Source: Pseudomonas bohemica
GTDB taxonomy: Bacteria; Pseudomonadota; Gammaproteobacteria; Pseudomonadales; Pseudomonadaceae
Length of the DNA stretch: 64,000 nucleotides
Direction: 5' to 3'
NCBI RefSeq assembly: GCF_002934685.1
Contig: NZ_NKHL01000092.1
Location: forward strand, 1-64,000
The first letter of the stretch is position 1. Each line of letters starts with the position of its first letter. Positions 44,232 through 53,336 of the stretch are shown piece by piece. A program made the position numbers and the translations under genes. The notes under the pieces are model-generated. The model made no database searches. It saw only the letters and a program-made list of their open reading frames with translations, and was not told the origin of the DNA.

Positions 44232-44396
44232 TCAAGGCTTGTTGCGATTGCGGTCCTTGTCCTGATCCTGACCTTCTGGCGGCTCGGGATGCCGGGGCTG
44301 TTCACCTTGCTGGTTGGCCTGTTTGTGCTGGTCGCCGACTTTACCGGCATTCTCCGGCTTATGGTTCAGGTCTTCACGGCTGGATTCTTTGGGCAT
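44232..44396 (-). CDS. 54-residue hydrophilic protein, likely disordered
   Basis: ATG at 44396 with AGGAGA eight bases upstream. The product is MPKESSREDLNHKPENAGKV followed by GDQHKQANQQGEQPRHPEPP and a charged tail ending in KDRNRNKP. It is rich in Q, P, K, E and D, with no hydrophobic core, so probably disordered. It lies 37 bases downstream of the Rieske/FAD reductase gene on the same strand. The ribosome-binding site and spacing support coding; the function is unknown. Confidence 0.6.
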   Translation of the reverse strand: MPKESSREDLNHKPENAGKVGDQHKQANQQGEQPRHPEPPEGQDQDKDRNRNKP

Positions 44397-44433
44397 TGCT
44401 CATTCTCCTCTGAGGGTGATGTGGTCAGCGCTG

Positions 44434-45987
44434 TCAGGCGCATTCACTCATCTGCTTGATCAACATAAGGGCCTCGCCTTTGAGCAGGGGCTGCTTCATA
44501 CGTTCGGCGAGCAAAGCCACTTCGCGTTCGCGCTCGCAACCTACAACGGCGGCCACTGCGCCTTGCTTGCAAATCAGCGCGAGGAACTCGAAGGTTTCCG
44601 GCTCACCCAGATAGACAATGTCGTCCCAGTCGTCGGCATGGCCCAGATAGTCCAACCGCTTGCCAAAATGAAAGGTCCAGAAATAGGGCACGTCGGTGTA
44701 GCGGCTCTCCCCGCCGAGCATGTTGCTCGCAGCGATTCGCGCGTGTTGCTGGGCCAGGCGCCAGTGCTCGATACGTTGGGGCTGGCCGTCGATGGGGAAG
44801 GTCGCGATGTCGCCCGCCGCCCAGAGATCCTTGCCTGCCTTCATGCCGGAGTCCACCGCCAGCGATCCGTCGTCCTCGAGCTGAAGGCCATCGATGAACT
44901 GCGTGGATGGCGTGACTCCGATGCCGATCAGCGCCAGATCCACCGACAGTCGCTCACCATTGCTGAGTACGACGGTCTCCAGGCACTTCCTGCCCGCATG
45001 GCCATCGCCTTCGAATCGGCTAACGTCGACGTGGGTCCGAAACAGCACGCCGTTCTGCTCATGCAACGAGCGGATCGCCTTACCGATTCGGTCACCCAGT
45101 TGGGCGGCGAACGGCACCTCGTGATGGGCGAGAATGGTCACATTGACCCCGTGTTTACGCAGCGCGGATGCAGCCTCCAGCCCAATGAAACTGTCGCCGA
45201 CGATCAATGCATGTTTGCCCGGCGTGGCGGCAGCGAGGATTTTCTTCGCGTCGTCTCGGGAGCGCAGCGTCAGCACTTGCGGCAGATCGGCGCCCACCAG
45301 GGGCAGGGCGCGAGGCTCGCCGCCGGTGGTGATCAACGCAGCGTCATAGGCAAATCGGCGACCGTCGGCCAGGGTCAGGCGCTTGTTGATGACGTCCAGC
45401 TTCATCGCCTCACCCTGAATGCGCTCGATGCGGTTGTTTTCATAAAAGCCATCTTCACGTAATAACGGGATTTCGTCGGGGTGCATGTCCGCCGCCAGCA
45501 CGAATTTGCTCAGGGCGGTTCGGTCATAGCCCGGTGTGGTCTCCCGATCGATCAGCAGCAAGCGCCCGTTGAAGCCCTTTTCGCGTAGGGCACAGGCAGC
45601 GGCGGTACCCGCCGCACCAGCGCCGATGACCACAAAACAGCGTTCGTCGTCGGGCAGAGTGTCCTGGTGGGCTTCCATGGCTTGATCGTCGACATGAATC
45701 TGATCCTCGACCACCTGCAGCGGATAGCGGGTGAGGGCGTTGAGCGCGGGCGGTTCGCACAGGCTACCGTCAGAGACCGCAAACTGCGCCTTATGCCACG
45801 GACAGATCAGATGACCGTTGCACACCGCGCCATCAGCCAACGGTGCGCCGGAGTGGGGGCATTGGGCCTGATAGGCGCGGACCTCGTCGCCATGGCGCAC
45901 CAGAACGACCTTTTTCTCGCCAACTTCAACCTGAATCCCGCGATCTTGACGAAGATCGGCCAGGCTAGCGACTCGATGCATTGGCAT
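44434..45987 (-). CDS. Rieske-type FAD-dependent oxidoreductase (AIF/ferredoxin reductase-like)
   Basis: 517 residues. The N-terminal Rieske domain (about residues 3-100) has CPHSGAPLADG and CPWHKAQF, the C-x-H and C-x2-H ligands of a 2Fe-2S cluster. A FAD-binding motif follows (VVIGAGAAGTAAACAL near residue 120), and an NAD(P)-binding GDSFIGLEAASAL. FAD-site LWAAGDIATFPI lies near the C-terminus. The domain order resembles AIFL/apoptosis-inducing-factor-like flavoproteins and can self-couple NADH to an iron-sulfur centre. The acceptor is unknown. Confidence 0.88.
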   Translation of the reverse strand: MPMHRVASLADLRQDRGIQVEVGEKKVVLVRHGDEVRAYQAQCPHSGAPLADGAVCNGHLICPWHKAQFAVSDGSLCEPPALNALTRYPLQVVEDQIHVDDQAMEAHQDTLPDDERCFVVIGAGAAGTAAACALREKGFNGRLLLIDRETTPGYDRTALSKFVLAADMHPDEIPLLREDGFYENNRIERIQGEAMKLDVINKRLTLADGRRFAYDAALITTGGEPRALPLVGADLPQVLTLRSRDDAKKILAAATPGKHALIVGDSFIGLEAASALRKHGVNVTILAHHEVPFAAQLGDRIGKAIRSLHEQNGVLFRTHVDVSRFEGDGHAGRKCLETVVLSNGERLSVDLALIGIGVTPSTQFIDGLQLEDDGSLAVDSGMKAGKDLWAAGDIATFPIDGQPQRIEHWRLAQQHARIAASNMLGGESRYTDVPYFWTFHFGKRLDYLGHADDWDDIVYLGEPETFEFLALICKQGAVAAVVGCEREREVALLAERMKQPLLKGEALMLIKQMSECA

Positions 45988-46098
45988 ATTTGGTTTCTCC
46001 CAGGCTTTCTTTTGGGAGTTGGCGGCAGATCAAGAGGTTCAGAGTATTTGATAGAGCGGTGCAACAGGTGGTTTGCAGGCTCTCGAACTCATGACGAT

Positions 46099-46171
46099 CC
46101 TGTAGCAGTGGAGCTTGTTGACGACGGCGATTTCAAGGGCCTCACCGTCGGCAAGCCGGACTGCTACAGAG
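46099..46171. repeat. inverted repeat between the Rieske reductase and GFA genes
   Basis: CTGTAGCAG...GCTTG...GACG / GTCG...CAAGC...CTGCTACAG, an interrupted hairpin unlike the main REP families but of similar style. Confidence 0.6.
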
Positions 46172-46195
46172 AGATTCGCTCAGGTATTGACGTCT

Positions 46196-46684
46196 TCAGC
46201 GAACCAGCCCCAATCGCTCATGCCACTCGGCAATCGATTCCTGCGGATACTGCTCGAACTGCTGATCTTTTTTCCCAGCCTGAACCTCCACCCACGATGC
46301 CTTGGAATCGAGCAACAGATGCGTATGCTCCGGCGGAGTCGGCAGAGGCGTATCGATTGCGGAGGCGAACGGGTGGATCAGATCCGGCCATTCCGGGCTG
46401 AACAACCACAGCGCACTGCCACATTTTTTGCAGAAATGCCGCTCGGCGCTGCTGGTGTGGACGTGCTTGTGCTCGCCGTCGCGCATCTTTGCGTGATAGA
46501 TGGCGATGCTGTTCTTGCCCTTGACCTTCAGGCTTTTGGCATCGCCGCCGAGATTGATCGAATAGCCACCGCCGCCCTGGGTCTTGCGGCAGATCGAGCA
46601 GTAGCAGCGTTGATACGGGTAGGGATGAGCGCTCGTCAGGCTGAACTCCACCTCGCCACAATGGCAGGAACCTTCCAGATGCAT
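46196..46684 (-). CDS. GFA/CENP-V domain protein
   Basis: 162 residues. Zinc-binding cysteine motifs of the GFA family are visible: GSCHCGEVEF, QRCYCSICRKTQG and FCKKCGSALW. The family contains glutathione-dependent formaldehyde-activating proteins and human CENP-V; most bacterial members have no assigned substrate. Single gene. Confidence 0.88.
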   Translation of the reverse strand: MHLEGSCHCGEVEFSLTSAHPYPYQRCYCSICRKTQGGGGYSINLGGDAKSLKVKGKNSIAIYHAKMRDGEHKHVHTSSAERHFCKKCGSALWLFSPEWPDLIHPFASAIDTPLPTPPEHTHLLLDSKASWVEVQAGKKDQQFEQYPQESIAEWHERLGLVR

Positions 46685-46930
46685 GATTCGCCTCCTTTTC
46701 CGAAATATGGACTCTTAGCTCTAGACCGCATGCCGCCGCGAGGTTCGATGTTTTCTCGAACGGATGTTTGATTCTTCTTGACCGTAGCTGCTTGAACATG
46801 GCTGCTTGAACGTAGGCGCTTAAAGGTTTCACCTCATTCACTTGCCTGCACCCGGTCCTGGCTTGCATGATTCTCCCCGACTAACAATTCCTGGCGGGCT
46901 GAACCTGCCGAGCAGATAGGTGACAAGGCA

Positions 46931-48175
46931 ATGGATGATGTGAATCGCGATTTCAGCAGCTGGTTGCGCTCCCCTGGACACAAGGCCTGGCTGGCGCAGG
47001 AGGGCAATCGCCTGCTGGCGTTCGCCAAGGCGTCGAAGCTGCCTGAGGGTTTCGGCAATCTGGACGATCACGGGCGGCTGCCGGCAGATGCGGTCGCCGA
47101 GACCATGAATACCGCGCGCATGACCCACAGCTTCGCCCTGGCCCATATCAACGGCATCCCCGGTTACGCCGAACTGGTCGATCATGGCGTCGCCGCGCTG
47201 GCCGGGCCGCTGCGTGATCCCGAGCACGGCGGCTGGTTCGCCAAACCTGCGGAAGCGGGTGGCGATACCGGCAAGGCCGCTTATCTGCACGCCTTCGTCG
47301 CGCTGGCCGCCAGTTCCGCCGTTGTCGCTCAGCGACCCGGCGCCAAGGCTCTAATGGACCAGGCGATTCAGGTCATCAGCCAGCATTTCTGGAGCGAAGA
47401 TGAAGGGGCCATGCGCGAATCTTTCTCCCGCGACTGGCGCGATGAAGAGAGCTATCGTGGCGCCAACAGCAACATGCACAGCACCGAAGCCTTCCTCGCG
47501 CTGGCCGATGTCACCGGCGATGCACGCTGGCTGGATCGTGCGCTGAGCATCGTCGAGCGGGTAATTCATGAACATGCCGCCGCCAACAATCATCAGGTGA
47601 TCGAGCACTTTACCCTGCAGTGGCAACCGATCCCTGAATACAACGCCGACAAGCCTGACGACGGTTTCCGACCTTATGGCACTACCCCCGGCCACGCCTT
47701 CGAGTGGGCGCGGCTGGTGCTGCATCTGGAAGCGGCGCGGCAGAAAGCCCAGCTGCAAACGCCGGCGTGGCTGGTGGAAGACGCACGGCTGCTGTTCGAA
47801 AACGCCTGTCATTACGGATGGGACGTCGATGGCGCGCCAGGCATCGTCTACACACTGGACTGGCAGAATCGCCCGGTGGTTCGCCATCGCCTGCACTGGA
47901 CCCATGCCGAAGCGGCGGCAGCCTCGGCAGCCTTGTTGCAACGTACCGGTGAGCAGCAGTATGAAATCTGGTATCGCACGTTCTGGGAATTCAACGAGAC
48001 CCTGTTCATCGACCGCGAACACGGCAGCTGGCGGCATGAGTTGAACCCACAGAATCAGCCCAGCGCTGACATCTGGCCGGGCAAGCCGGATCTGTATCAC
48101 GCCTACCAGGCTACGCTGCTGCCGGTGCTGCCCCTGGCGCAAAGCCTGGCGACCGCACTGGCGCGTCTGCAGTGA
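46931..48175 (+). CDS. AGE-family sugar isomerase/epimerase (mannose isomerase-like)
   Basis: 414 residues, an (alpha/alpha)6-barrel protein of the N-acylglucosamine 2-epimerase superfamily. Active-site-type segments are MTHSFALAH (His), SNMHSTEAFLAL, GTTPGHAFEWARLVLH (His) and HRLHWTHAEAAAAS (His). The length and motifs are closest to D-mannose isomerases/YihS-type enzymes that interconvert aldoses and ketoses. A remnant of an unrelated gene follows immediately (48174-48323). Confidence 0.86.
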   Translation: MDDVNRDFSSWLRSPGHKAWLAQEGNRLLAFAKASKLPEGFGNLDDHGRLPADAVAETMNTARMTHSFALAHINGIPGYAELVDHGVAALAGPLRDPEHGGWFAKPAEAGGDTGKAAYLHAFVALAASSAVVAQRPGAKALMDQAIQVISQHFWSEDEGAMRESFSRDWRDEESYRGANSNMHSTEAFLALADVTGDARWLDRALSIVERVIHEHAAANNHQVIEHFTLQWQPIPEYNADKPDDGFRPYGTTPGHAFEWARLVLHLEAARQKAQLQTPAWLVEDARLLFENACHYGWDVDGAPGIVYTLDWQNRPVVRHRLHWTHAEAAAASAALLQRTGEQQYEIWYRTFWEFNETLFIDREHGSWRHELNPQNQPSADIWPGKPDLYHAYQATLLPVLPLAQSLATALARLQ

Positions 48176-48323
48176 AGGGCGCATACGCATCGACGGCCGC
48201 TTGCGTGCCATCGGCTGTGAGAAGCTTAGCGCGTTGATCGGCGACCGGCCCCGCATCGGCACCAATGCTGTGCTCGCGCCGCGGGCATTGCTGGGTAAGG
48301 CATCGCCGACCATGTGCGGCTGA
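48174..48323 (+). pseudogene. remnant of a left-handed beta-helix (hexapeptide) transferase
   Basis: A 49-codon frame, offset from the epimerase frame, runs without a start of its own from 48174 to a stop at 48321. Its text GRIRIDGRLRAIGCEKLSAL followed by IGDRPRIGTNAVLAPRALLG has the hexapeptide-repeat rhythm of sugar-nucleotide acyltransferases (compare 'GLRKFGAIVGDGVEIGCNAV LNPGTILG'-type tails). Only the C-terminal end of such a gene remains, directly after the epimerase stop. Confidence 0.55.
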
Positions 48324-48330
48324 TGCCGAA

Positions 48331-48374
48331 CCTGTGGGAGCTTCTGGAGCTACGCGACGGTGGCGAATGCGTTG
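48331..48374. repeat. half REP element
   Basis: ACCTGTGGGAGCTTCTGGAG and GACGGTGGCGAATGCG match the left arm of the 22070 element; no right arm is present. Confidence 0.55.
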
Positions 48375-48451
48375 GATCAGGCGCAGATATATATGGAAGG
48401 CCTTTTGAATCCGCTGCCTTCTTAACCTCCGGCTTCACCTGCAGCAATTGA

Positions 48452-49549
48452 TCACGCCAATCGCTCTGTCACCCGAATCACCTGCCGGGCGATGTAGGCG
48501 CCTGTGAGGATCACGCCGAACAGGCGCAGGGTCTGCATCGCCAGCACGAAGCCGACATCCGAGTGGGTGTCGATGGCAATGATCGCCATGGCGTCGAGAC
48601 CGCCGGGGCTGGTGGCCAGGTACACCGAAAGGAAATCCTTGCCCATCATTTCGGCAATCACCCAGGCGGAAATCGCACACAGCAGAATCAGCAGCAGTGA
48701 GCCGGCAATCATTGCGGGAAGGCGTCGCCACACGTAGCTGATGGTGACCCTGTCAAAGCGCAGGCCGATATAACTGCCGATGGCGCCATAGGCGATCGCC
48801 AGCAGCCAGGTCGGCATGGTGATTTGCAGCACGCCGCTCAGTTGCAGGGCGCCACCGAGCAGCAACGGCACCAGCAAGGCCCCGGCAGGCAAACGCGCGC
48901 CGAGGGTGACGCCGACGACGATCACCAGCAGGCTCAGACCCAGATTGAGCAGATTGACCCCTTGCAGCAGCGCGTCGGTGCTATGCGCGTCGGTACCGCC
49001 AGCATCCGCGCCAATCAAGCGGCTGACCAGCGCGCCAACCATCACTACGCAGACCACGCGCACATATTGCATGGTCGCCACGACGCGCGAGTCGGCGCCG
49101 TAATCCTCGGACATCGCCACCATCGCCGAAGCCGCACCGGGCGAAGTGCCCCAGGCGGCGGTACTGCCCTGAATACCGCCCCAGCGCGCCAGCCCCACAC
49201 CCACCACCGCGCTCAGTGCGACGGTGAGCAGGGTGGCGAATACCATCACATGCCATAAATGAAGCGCGGTGATCAGCACCCCCATGGTCATCGAATGGGC
49301 GACCAGCACCCCGACCATGCCTTGACCTAGCTGGAAGGCATTCTTGGGCATGCGGATCGATGCGCCGGATACGCCAAAAACAATGGCAACCAACATGGGG
49401 CCGAGAAACAGCGCGGCGGGAACGTTGAAATAGCGGAACAGTTGACCGGCGCTACCGGCGAGCAAAATCAGCAACAGCCATTGCACCAACGGGTGCAGGG
49501 TTTCAAGGGAAAACGAGGCGGGGCGCAACAACGAGGATCTCCAGAGCAT
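48452..49549 (-). CDS. AbrB-family integral membrane protein
   Basis: 365 residues with about ten transmembrane segments, in two related halves. Repeats of the family: PAALFLGPMLVAIVFGVSG and later LPAGALLVPLLLGGALQLSG; WGTSPGAASAMVAMSEDYGA and LATSPGGLDAMAIIAIDTHS. The domain (PF05145, often misnamed ammonia monooxygenase) has been linked to regulation or transport. It is divergent from a LysR-type regulator. RBS AGGAAAA precedes the start. Confidence 0.87.
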   Translation of the reverse strand: MLWRSSLLRPASFSLETLHPLVQWLLLILLAGSAGQLFRYFNVPAALFLGPMLVAIVFGVSGASIRMPKNAFQLGQGMVGVLVAHSMTMGVLITALHLWHVMVFATLLTVALSAVVGVGLARWGGIQGSTAAWGTSPGAASAMVAMSEDYGADSRVVATMQYVRVVCVVMVGALVSRLIGADAGGTDAHSTDALLQGVNLLNLGLSLLVIVVGVTLGARLPAGALLVPLLLGGALQLSGVLQITMPTWLLAIAYGAIGSYIGLRFDRVTISYVWRRLPAMIAGSLLLILLCAISAWVIAEMMGKDFLSVYLATSPGGLDAMAIIAIDTHSDVGFVLAMQTLRLFGVILTGAYIARQVIRVTERLA

Positions 49550-49653
49550 GGGCTTTTTCCTGATGGAATTTCGTCCAATGGCAGGAATTATCGACAGCCG
49601 AATCGATCAAGTCTATTTTCTAATAATCATGAATCGATAACTTTGGTTGATAT

Positions 49654-50556
49654 ATGGACCTGCGTGACCTCACCTATTTCGAAACCATCGCCGAACTCGG
49701 TCACTTGGGTCGTGCGGCGGAAAAACTCAACCGCAGCCAACCAGCACTGACCAAGAGCATTCAACGGCTGGAAGAGTCGTTCGGCACCAAGCTGTTTCAA
49801 CGCGACGGACGCCGGATCAAGCTGACTCCCGTGGGCGAACTGTTACAGGCCAGGGGCAAGATGTTGCAACAGAGCATCGCCCAGACTCAGCGTGAAGTGC
49901 GCGATTTTGCCAGTGGTGCAGTGGGCGAGATCCGCCTGGGATGCGCGGCGACCATGGCCGAATACCTGCTGCCGGAGCTGACCAACGCCCTGCTTAAACG
50001 CTCGCCGGATATCGTCCTGAAACTGGTGATCGGTCAGGACGACATGTTGCGCGAGCAGTTGCGTTCTGGGCATCTGGATATGATCATTTGTTCCCAGCGC
50101 AGCGTTGAGGATGAGTTCACCGCGCACCCTATTCTGACTGATGAGGCGGTGGTCATCGCCAGTCGCAACCACCCGATCTTCAAAGCGCCGTTTCAGATGA
50201 GCGATCTGTGCACCTACCGCTGGGTATTGCCGCCGCCGGGAGTGTCATCGCGGATCTGGGTCGACGAAGCCTTCGCCCGTCATAACCTGCCGTTGCCGGA
50301 GGTGCAGATCGAAGCCAACTCCATTTCCCTGCTGCCCCGGCTGATCGCCCAGACCAGCCTGTTGAGCTTCATCGCCCGCGAAACCCTGGAATATGGCAAG
50401 AACATGCAATATCTGCGTGAGGTGCCCCTGGAAAATACCACCATGGCGCGGACCATCTGCGTCATCCTGCGCCGCGAGGGTTACCTTTCACCGGCTGCCC
50501 ACGCCATGGCGCAGATGCTGCGCGACGACGGCGGATCGTTTTTCAGCTGGGTGTGA
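49654..50556 (+). CDS. LysR-family transcriptional regulator
   Basis: 300 residues. Helix-turn-helix near residues 15-35 (ELGHLGRAAEKLNRSQPALT), then the LysR substrate-binding domain. Divergent from the AbrB-family gene, whose expression it may control. Ligand unknown. Confidence 0.9.
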   Translation: MDLRDLTYFETIAELGHLGRAAEKLNRSQPALTKSIQRLEESFGTKLFQRDGRRIKLTPVGELLQARGKMLQQSIAQTQREVRDFASGAVGEIRLGCAATMAEYLLPELTNALLKRSPDIVLKLVIGQDDMLREQLRSGHLDMIICSQRSVEDEFTAHPILTDEAVVIASRNHPIFKAPFQMSDLCTYRWVLPPPGVSSRIWVDEAFARHNLPLPEVQIEANSISLLPRLIAQTSLLSFIARETLEYGKNMQYLREVPLENTTMARTICVILRREGYLSPAAHAMAQMLRDDGGSFFSWV

Positions 50557-50638
50557 TCCCGCCGCGATCAGGAGTAGCCTTGCTCTTCAGTGACAGAAGG
50601 AATGGACACAACCGAGTAAACAGTTGGAGAAACCAGTT

Positions 50639-50860
50639 ATGCATGCACAGCGGCAAGATGGCGCCTCGCGCAACCTGATCCCGTACCTCGTCAGCGACAG
50701 CGACGAAGACCCGCATTTCGGCGGCGACCAGTCGCCCCTCAACGATGCCGACGCCGACGAAGACAGCGACCCGGAGGCTGACCTCGATCTGGGAGAGCTG
50801 CGGCTGGACGAGTTTGAGGATTCGGACAAGCTGGATATCGGGTCGTCGACGTTGGGCTGA
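50639..50860 (+). CDS. 73-residue acidic low-complexity protein
   Basis: From ATG at 50639 with GGAG nine bases upstream. The middle is very acidic (DADADEDSDPEADLDLGEL), with about a third of residues D or E. No signal peptide or membrane segment. It could be disordered, possibly a DNA-mimic or chaperone-like protein, but nothing specific is recognisable. A REP hairpin follows at 50880-50963. Confidence 0.6.
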   Translation: MHAQRQDGASRNLIPYLVSDSDEDPHFGGDQSPLNDADADEDSDPEADLDLGELRLDEFEDSDKLDIGSSTLG

Positions 50861-50879
50861 AGTATTCACACCGATGGTC

Positions 50880-50963
50880 CTGTGGGAGTGAGCTTGCTCA
50901 CGAATGCCGATGTACACCCGCTGAAGACATTCGGCCTATTCGTGAACAAGCTCACTCCCACAG
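50880..50963. repeat. REP-type hairpin (GTGGGAGTGAGCTTGCTCACGAA family)
   Basis: CTGTGGGAGTGAGCTTGC...AAGCTCACTCCCACAG inverted repeat between the acidic protein and the convergent deoxyribosyltransferase-like gene. Confidence 0.8.
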
Positions 50964-50982
50964 TGTTTGGCAAACGCCTCCC

Positions 50983-51489
50983 TTACAGGCAAGCCAGATA
51001 CCGCGCCAACGCCTCAACTCCACCCTCGGCCGTCTCGCTGCTCCCGGCCCAAGTGCAGGCCAGCATCAGATTGCGCGGCAACTGGAAATCCTCAACCTCA
51101 AACCCCTGCGCATCAAACCCTTGCGCGTCGTGCCCGATCTGCTCGCGCAACGTTCCGCCACTCTCGAAATACGCCCACACCGGCTTGCCCAGCGCGACCG
51201 CCATGCCCACTTCAAAGGCTGTCCCGGAGTCAGGTTCCAAGCCGCGAAACGGGTTCAGGTTGGCGAGCACGGCATCGCAGCACTTGATCATCGCGATATT
51301 GGCATTGCAGATCAGCGCAGCGGTTTTGGCTGGGGGCAGGCCCTGGGCAACCTCGTTATCGAATGGATACAAGCCCTCCAATCCATGGACTTTGCACAGT
51401 GCTTTCAGATAGCGCCCATGCTCGACAGCATCGGCGCGAAATACATCGAAGCCGGCCAGATAGACGCGCGGTTTGCAGGAAGAAGGCAT
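50983..51489 (-). CDS. nucleoside 2-deoxyribosyltransferase-like protein
   Basis: 168 residues from the ATG at 51489. The N-terminus RVYLAGFDVF, CCDAVLANLNPFRGLEPDSG and TAFEVGMAVALGKPV are the nucleoside-2-deoxyribosyltransferase signatures, including the acidic 'pDsGTafE' active-site stretch. It transfers or hydrolyses deoxyribosyl groups of nucleosides or nucleotides. Convergent with nothing; divergent from the FAN1-type nuclease at 51632. Confidence 0.85.
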   Translation of the reverse strand: MPSSCKPRVYLAGFDVFRADAVEHGRYLKALCKVHGLEGLYPFDNEVAQGLPPAKTAALICNANIAMIKCCDAVLANLNPFRGLEPDSGTAFEVGMAVALGKPVWAYFESGGTLREQIGHDAQGFDAQGFEVEDFQLPRNLMLACTWAGSSETAEGGVEALARYLACL

Positions 51490-51631
51490 CACGAGCCCCA
51501 TGAACCAAGTGTGAGGCGATTGTAGCGCCCACGACGCGCGCCGTTGATCAGCCCGTTCGCGTTTGTTGGCAAAAAGGGGCTGGAATCTGTACGGATAAAC
51601 AGTATCCTGACGCCTTTCCGTCAGCCGTAAC

Positions 51632-53311
51632 GTGACCGCCGTGAGCACTTCCCCCCTCCACAATCCGTTCTATTACCTGGAGAACTTTCGTCAGGTACTG
51701 AGCTGGATCGGCCAGCGTTACGACGATCTGCTCGACGACGAAGAACGCTGCTTCATTGAGCAATTCGCCCTGTTGCCACAGGCCGCGCAGGCCTTGCTGG
51801 TGCGGATGGTCATGCGCAAGGGCGTGCTGTTCCGGGCCAGCAAACTGGCTTATGCCGAAATCGGCGATGTCCGACAGGCCGCTCTGCCGTTGCTCGAGCG
51901 TGGCTGGGTCGACGGCCAGCCGCATCTGGACCTTCAGGCACTGTTTACCCTCTTGCGCAAGGACGAACTGAGCCTGTGCTTCAAGGCCCACGGGGTGAAA
52001 AGCGCAGAGAAGAAAGCCGATCTGCTGGAACGCCTGCTGCCACTTCATGAACACATCCAGCCGCTGGATCGGTGGTTTGCCGGTTTCGATGAGGTGGTCT
52101 TCGCGCTACAGGTCATGCCCTTGTGTGATCGATTACGATTGTTGTACTTCGGCAATCTGTATCAGGAATGGTCGGAGTTCGTTCTGGCGGATCTGGGCAT
52201 CTATCGCTACGAAAAGGTCGAGTTTTCCGTCGAGTCCCGAGGCATCAGTCAGCGTGAAGACATCGACATTTGCCTGCATCTGCACAGTTGTCGTCAGGCG
52301 TTGGATGAGGGTCCGAGTGAGAGCGAACAACTGAGCGAACTGGTGACACAGGCGTTGGCTATTCAGACGACCAACCCGTGGTTGTCCATGCGCCGCGCCA
52401 AGCTACTGTTCCAGATCGGCCAGCAGGCTGAACGCCAGCAAGCGTGGCCGTTGGCGCTAAGTGTTTACGCGCAGTCCAGCTACCCCGGCGCGCGAGTGCG
52501 CAGGATCCGTGTGTTGGAACGCAGCGAGCGATACCTTGAGGCAATGACGCTTTTGCAGCAAGCCCAGACCTCGCCGGAAAACGATGAGGAAACCCAGCAC
52601 CTGCTGCGAATCGGGCCACGACTGCAGCGAAAATTGGGGCAGGGGGCTGTTCGCAAGAGAACGACGCGGGCGGTGACAAGACTGGATCTGAGGGTGATTC
52701 CGCTACCGGACTACAGCGTCGAGCAATTGATTCAGCTGCACCTGTCCGAGGAGGGCAGCGAGGTGCATTACGTCGAGAACGCGCTGATCAATTCGTTGTT
52801 CGGTCTGCTCTGCTGGCCAGCGGTGTTCGCGCCGCTGCCGGGGGCGTTTTTCCATCCGTTCCACAGCGCGCCCAGCGATCTCTACAGCCCCGATTTCTAT
52901 CAGCGGCGGGCGGCGTTGTTCGATGAGTGTCTGGCGCAACTGGACGACGAGCGCTATCTGGCGGTCATTCGCAACAACTATCTGAACAAGTTCGGTCTGC
53001 AATCGCCGTTCGTATTCTGGGGCGCCCTCACGCCGCAGTTGCTGGAACAGGCGCTGCACTGCTTGCCTGCGCAACACCTGAAACGCTGGTTCCGCCGCCT
53101 GCTGCAAGACATAAAAGCCAACCGCACTGGCATGCCCGACCTGATCCAGTTCTACCCCGAGCAGCGCAGCTACCGGATGATCGAAGTGAAAGGTCCCGGA
53201 GACCGTCTACAGGACAACCAGTTGCGATGGCTGGATTTCTGCGCCGAGCATGAGATGCCAGTGGTGGTGTGTTATGTGCAGTGGGCTGAGAATGCGGTGT
53301 TGGAGGGCTGA
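51632..53311 (+). CDS. FAN1-type VRR-NUC structure-specific nuclease
   Basis: 559 residues from GTG at 51632. The C-terminal VRR-NUC domain holds the PD-D/ExK core: MPDLIQFY (near residue 500) and MIEVKGPGDRLQDNQLRW (near 517). N-terminal and SAP-like or TPR-like regions fit bacterial FAN1, whose P. aeruginosa form cuts flap and crosslinked DNA. The upstream gene is a deoxyribosyltransferase-like protein and the downstream neighbour an SNF2/SWIM helicase, all relevant to nucleic acids. The start between two GTGs is uncertain. Confidence 0.88.
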   Translation: MTAVSTSPLHNPFYYLENFRQVLSWIGQRYDDLLDDEERCFIEQFALLPQAAQALLVRMVMRKGVLFRASKLAYAEIGDVRQAALPLLERGWVDGQPHLDLQALFTLLRKDELSLCFKAHGVKSAEKKADLLERLLPLHEHIQPLDRWFAGFDEVVFALQVMPLCDRLRLLYFGNLYQEWSEFVLADLGIYRYEKVEFSVESRGISQREDIDICLHLHSCRQALDEGPSESEQLSELVTQALAIQTTNPWLSMRRAKLLFQIGQQAERQQAWPLALSVYAQSSYPGARVRRIRVLERSERYLEAMTLLQQAQTSPENDEETQHLLRIGPRLQRKLGQGAVRKRTTRAVTRLDLRVIPLPDYSVEQLIQLHLSEEGSEVHYVENALINSLFGLLCWPAVFAPLPGAFFHPFHSAPSDLYSPDFYQRRAALFDECLAQLDDERYLAVIRNNYLNKFGLQSPFVFWGALTPQLLEQALHCLPAQHLKRWFRRLLQDIKANRTGMPDLIQFYPEQRSYRMIEVKGPGDRLQDNQLRWLDFCAEHEMPVVVCYVQWAENAVLEG

Positions 53312-53336
53312 ACCGGAAGTAGCATCAAGTCTGATT

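Noticed and set aside
44314..45462. 382-codon plus-strand frame over the Rieske reductase
   Set aside because: Antisense to a complete Rieske/FAD protein; low-complexity shadow text.
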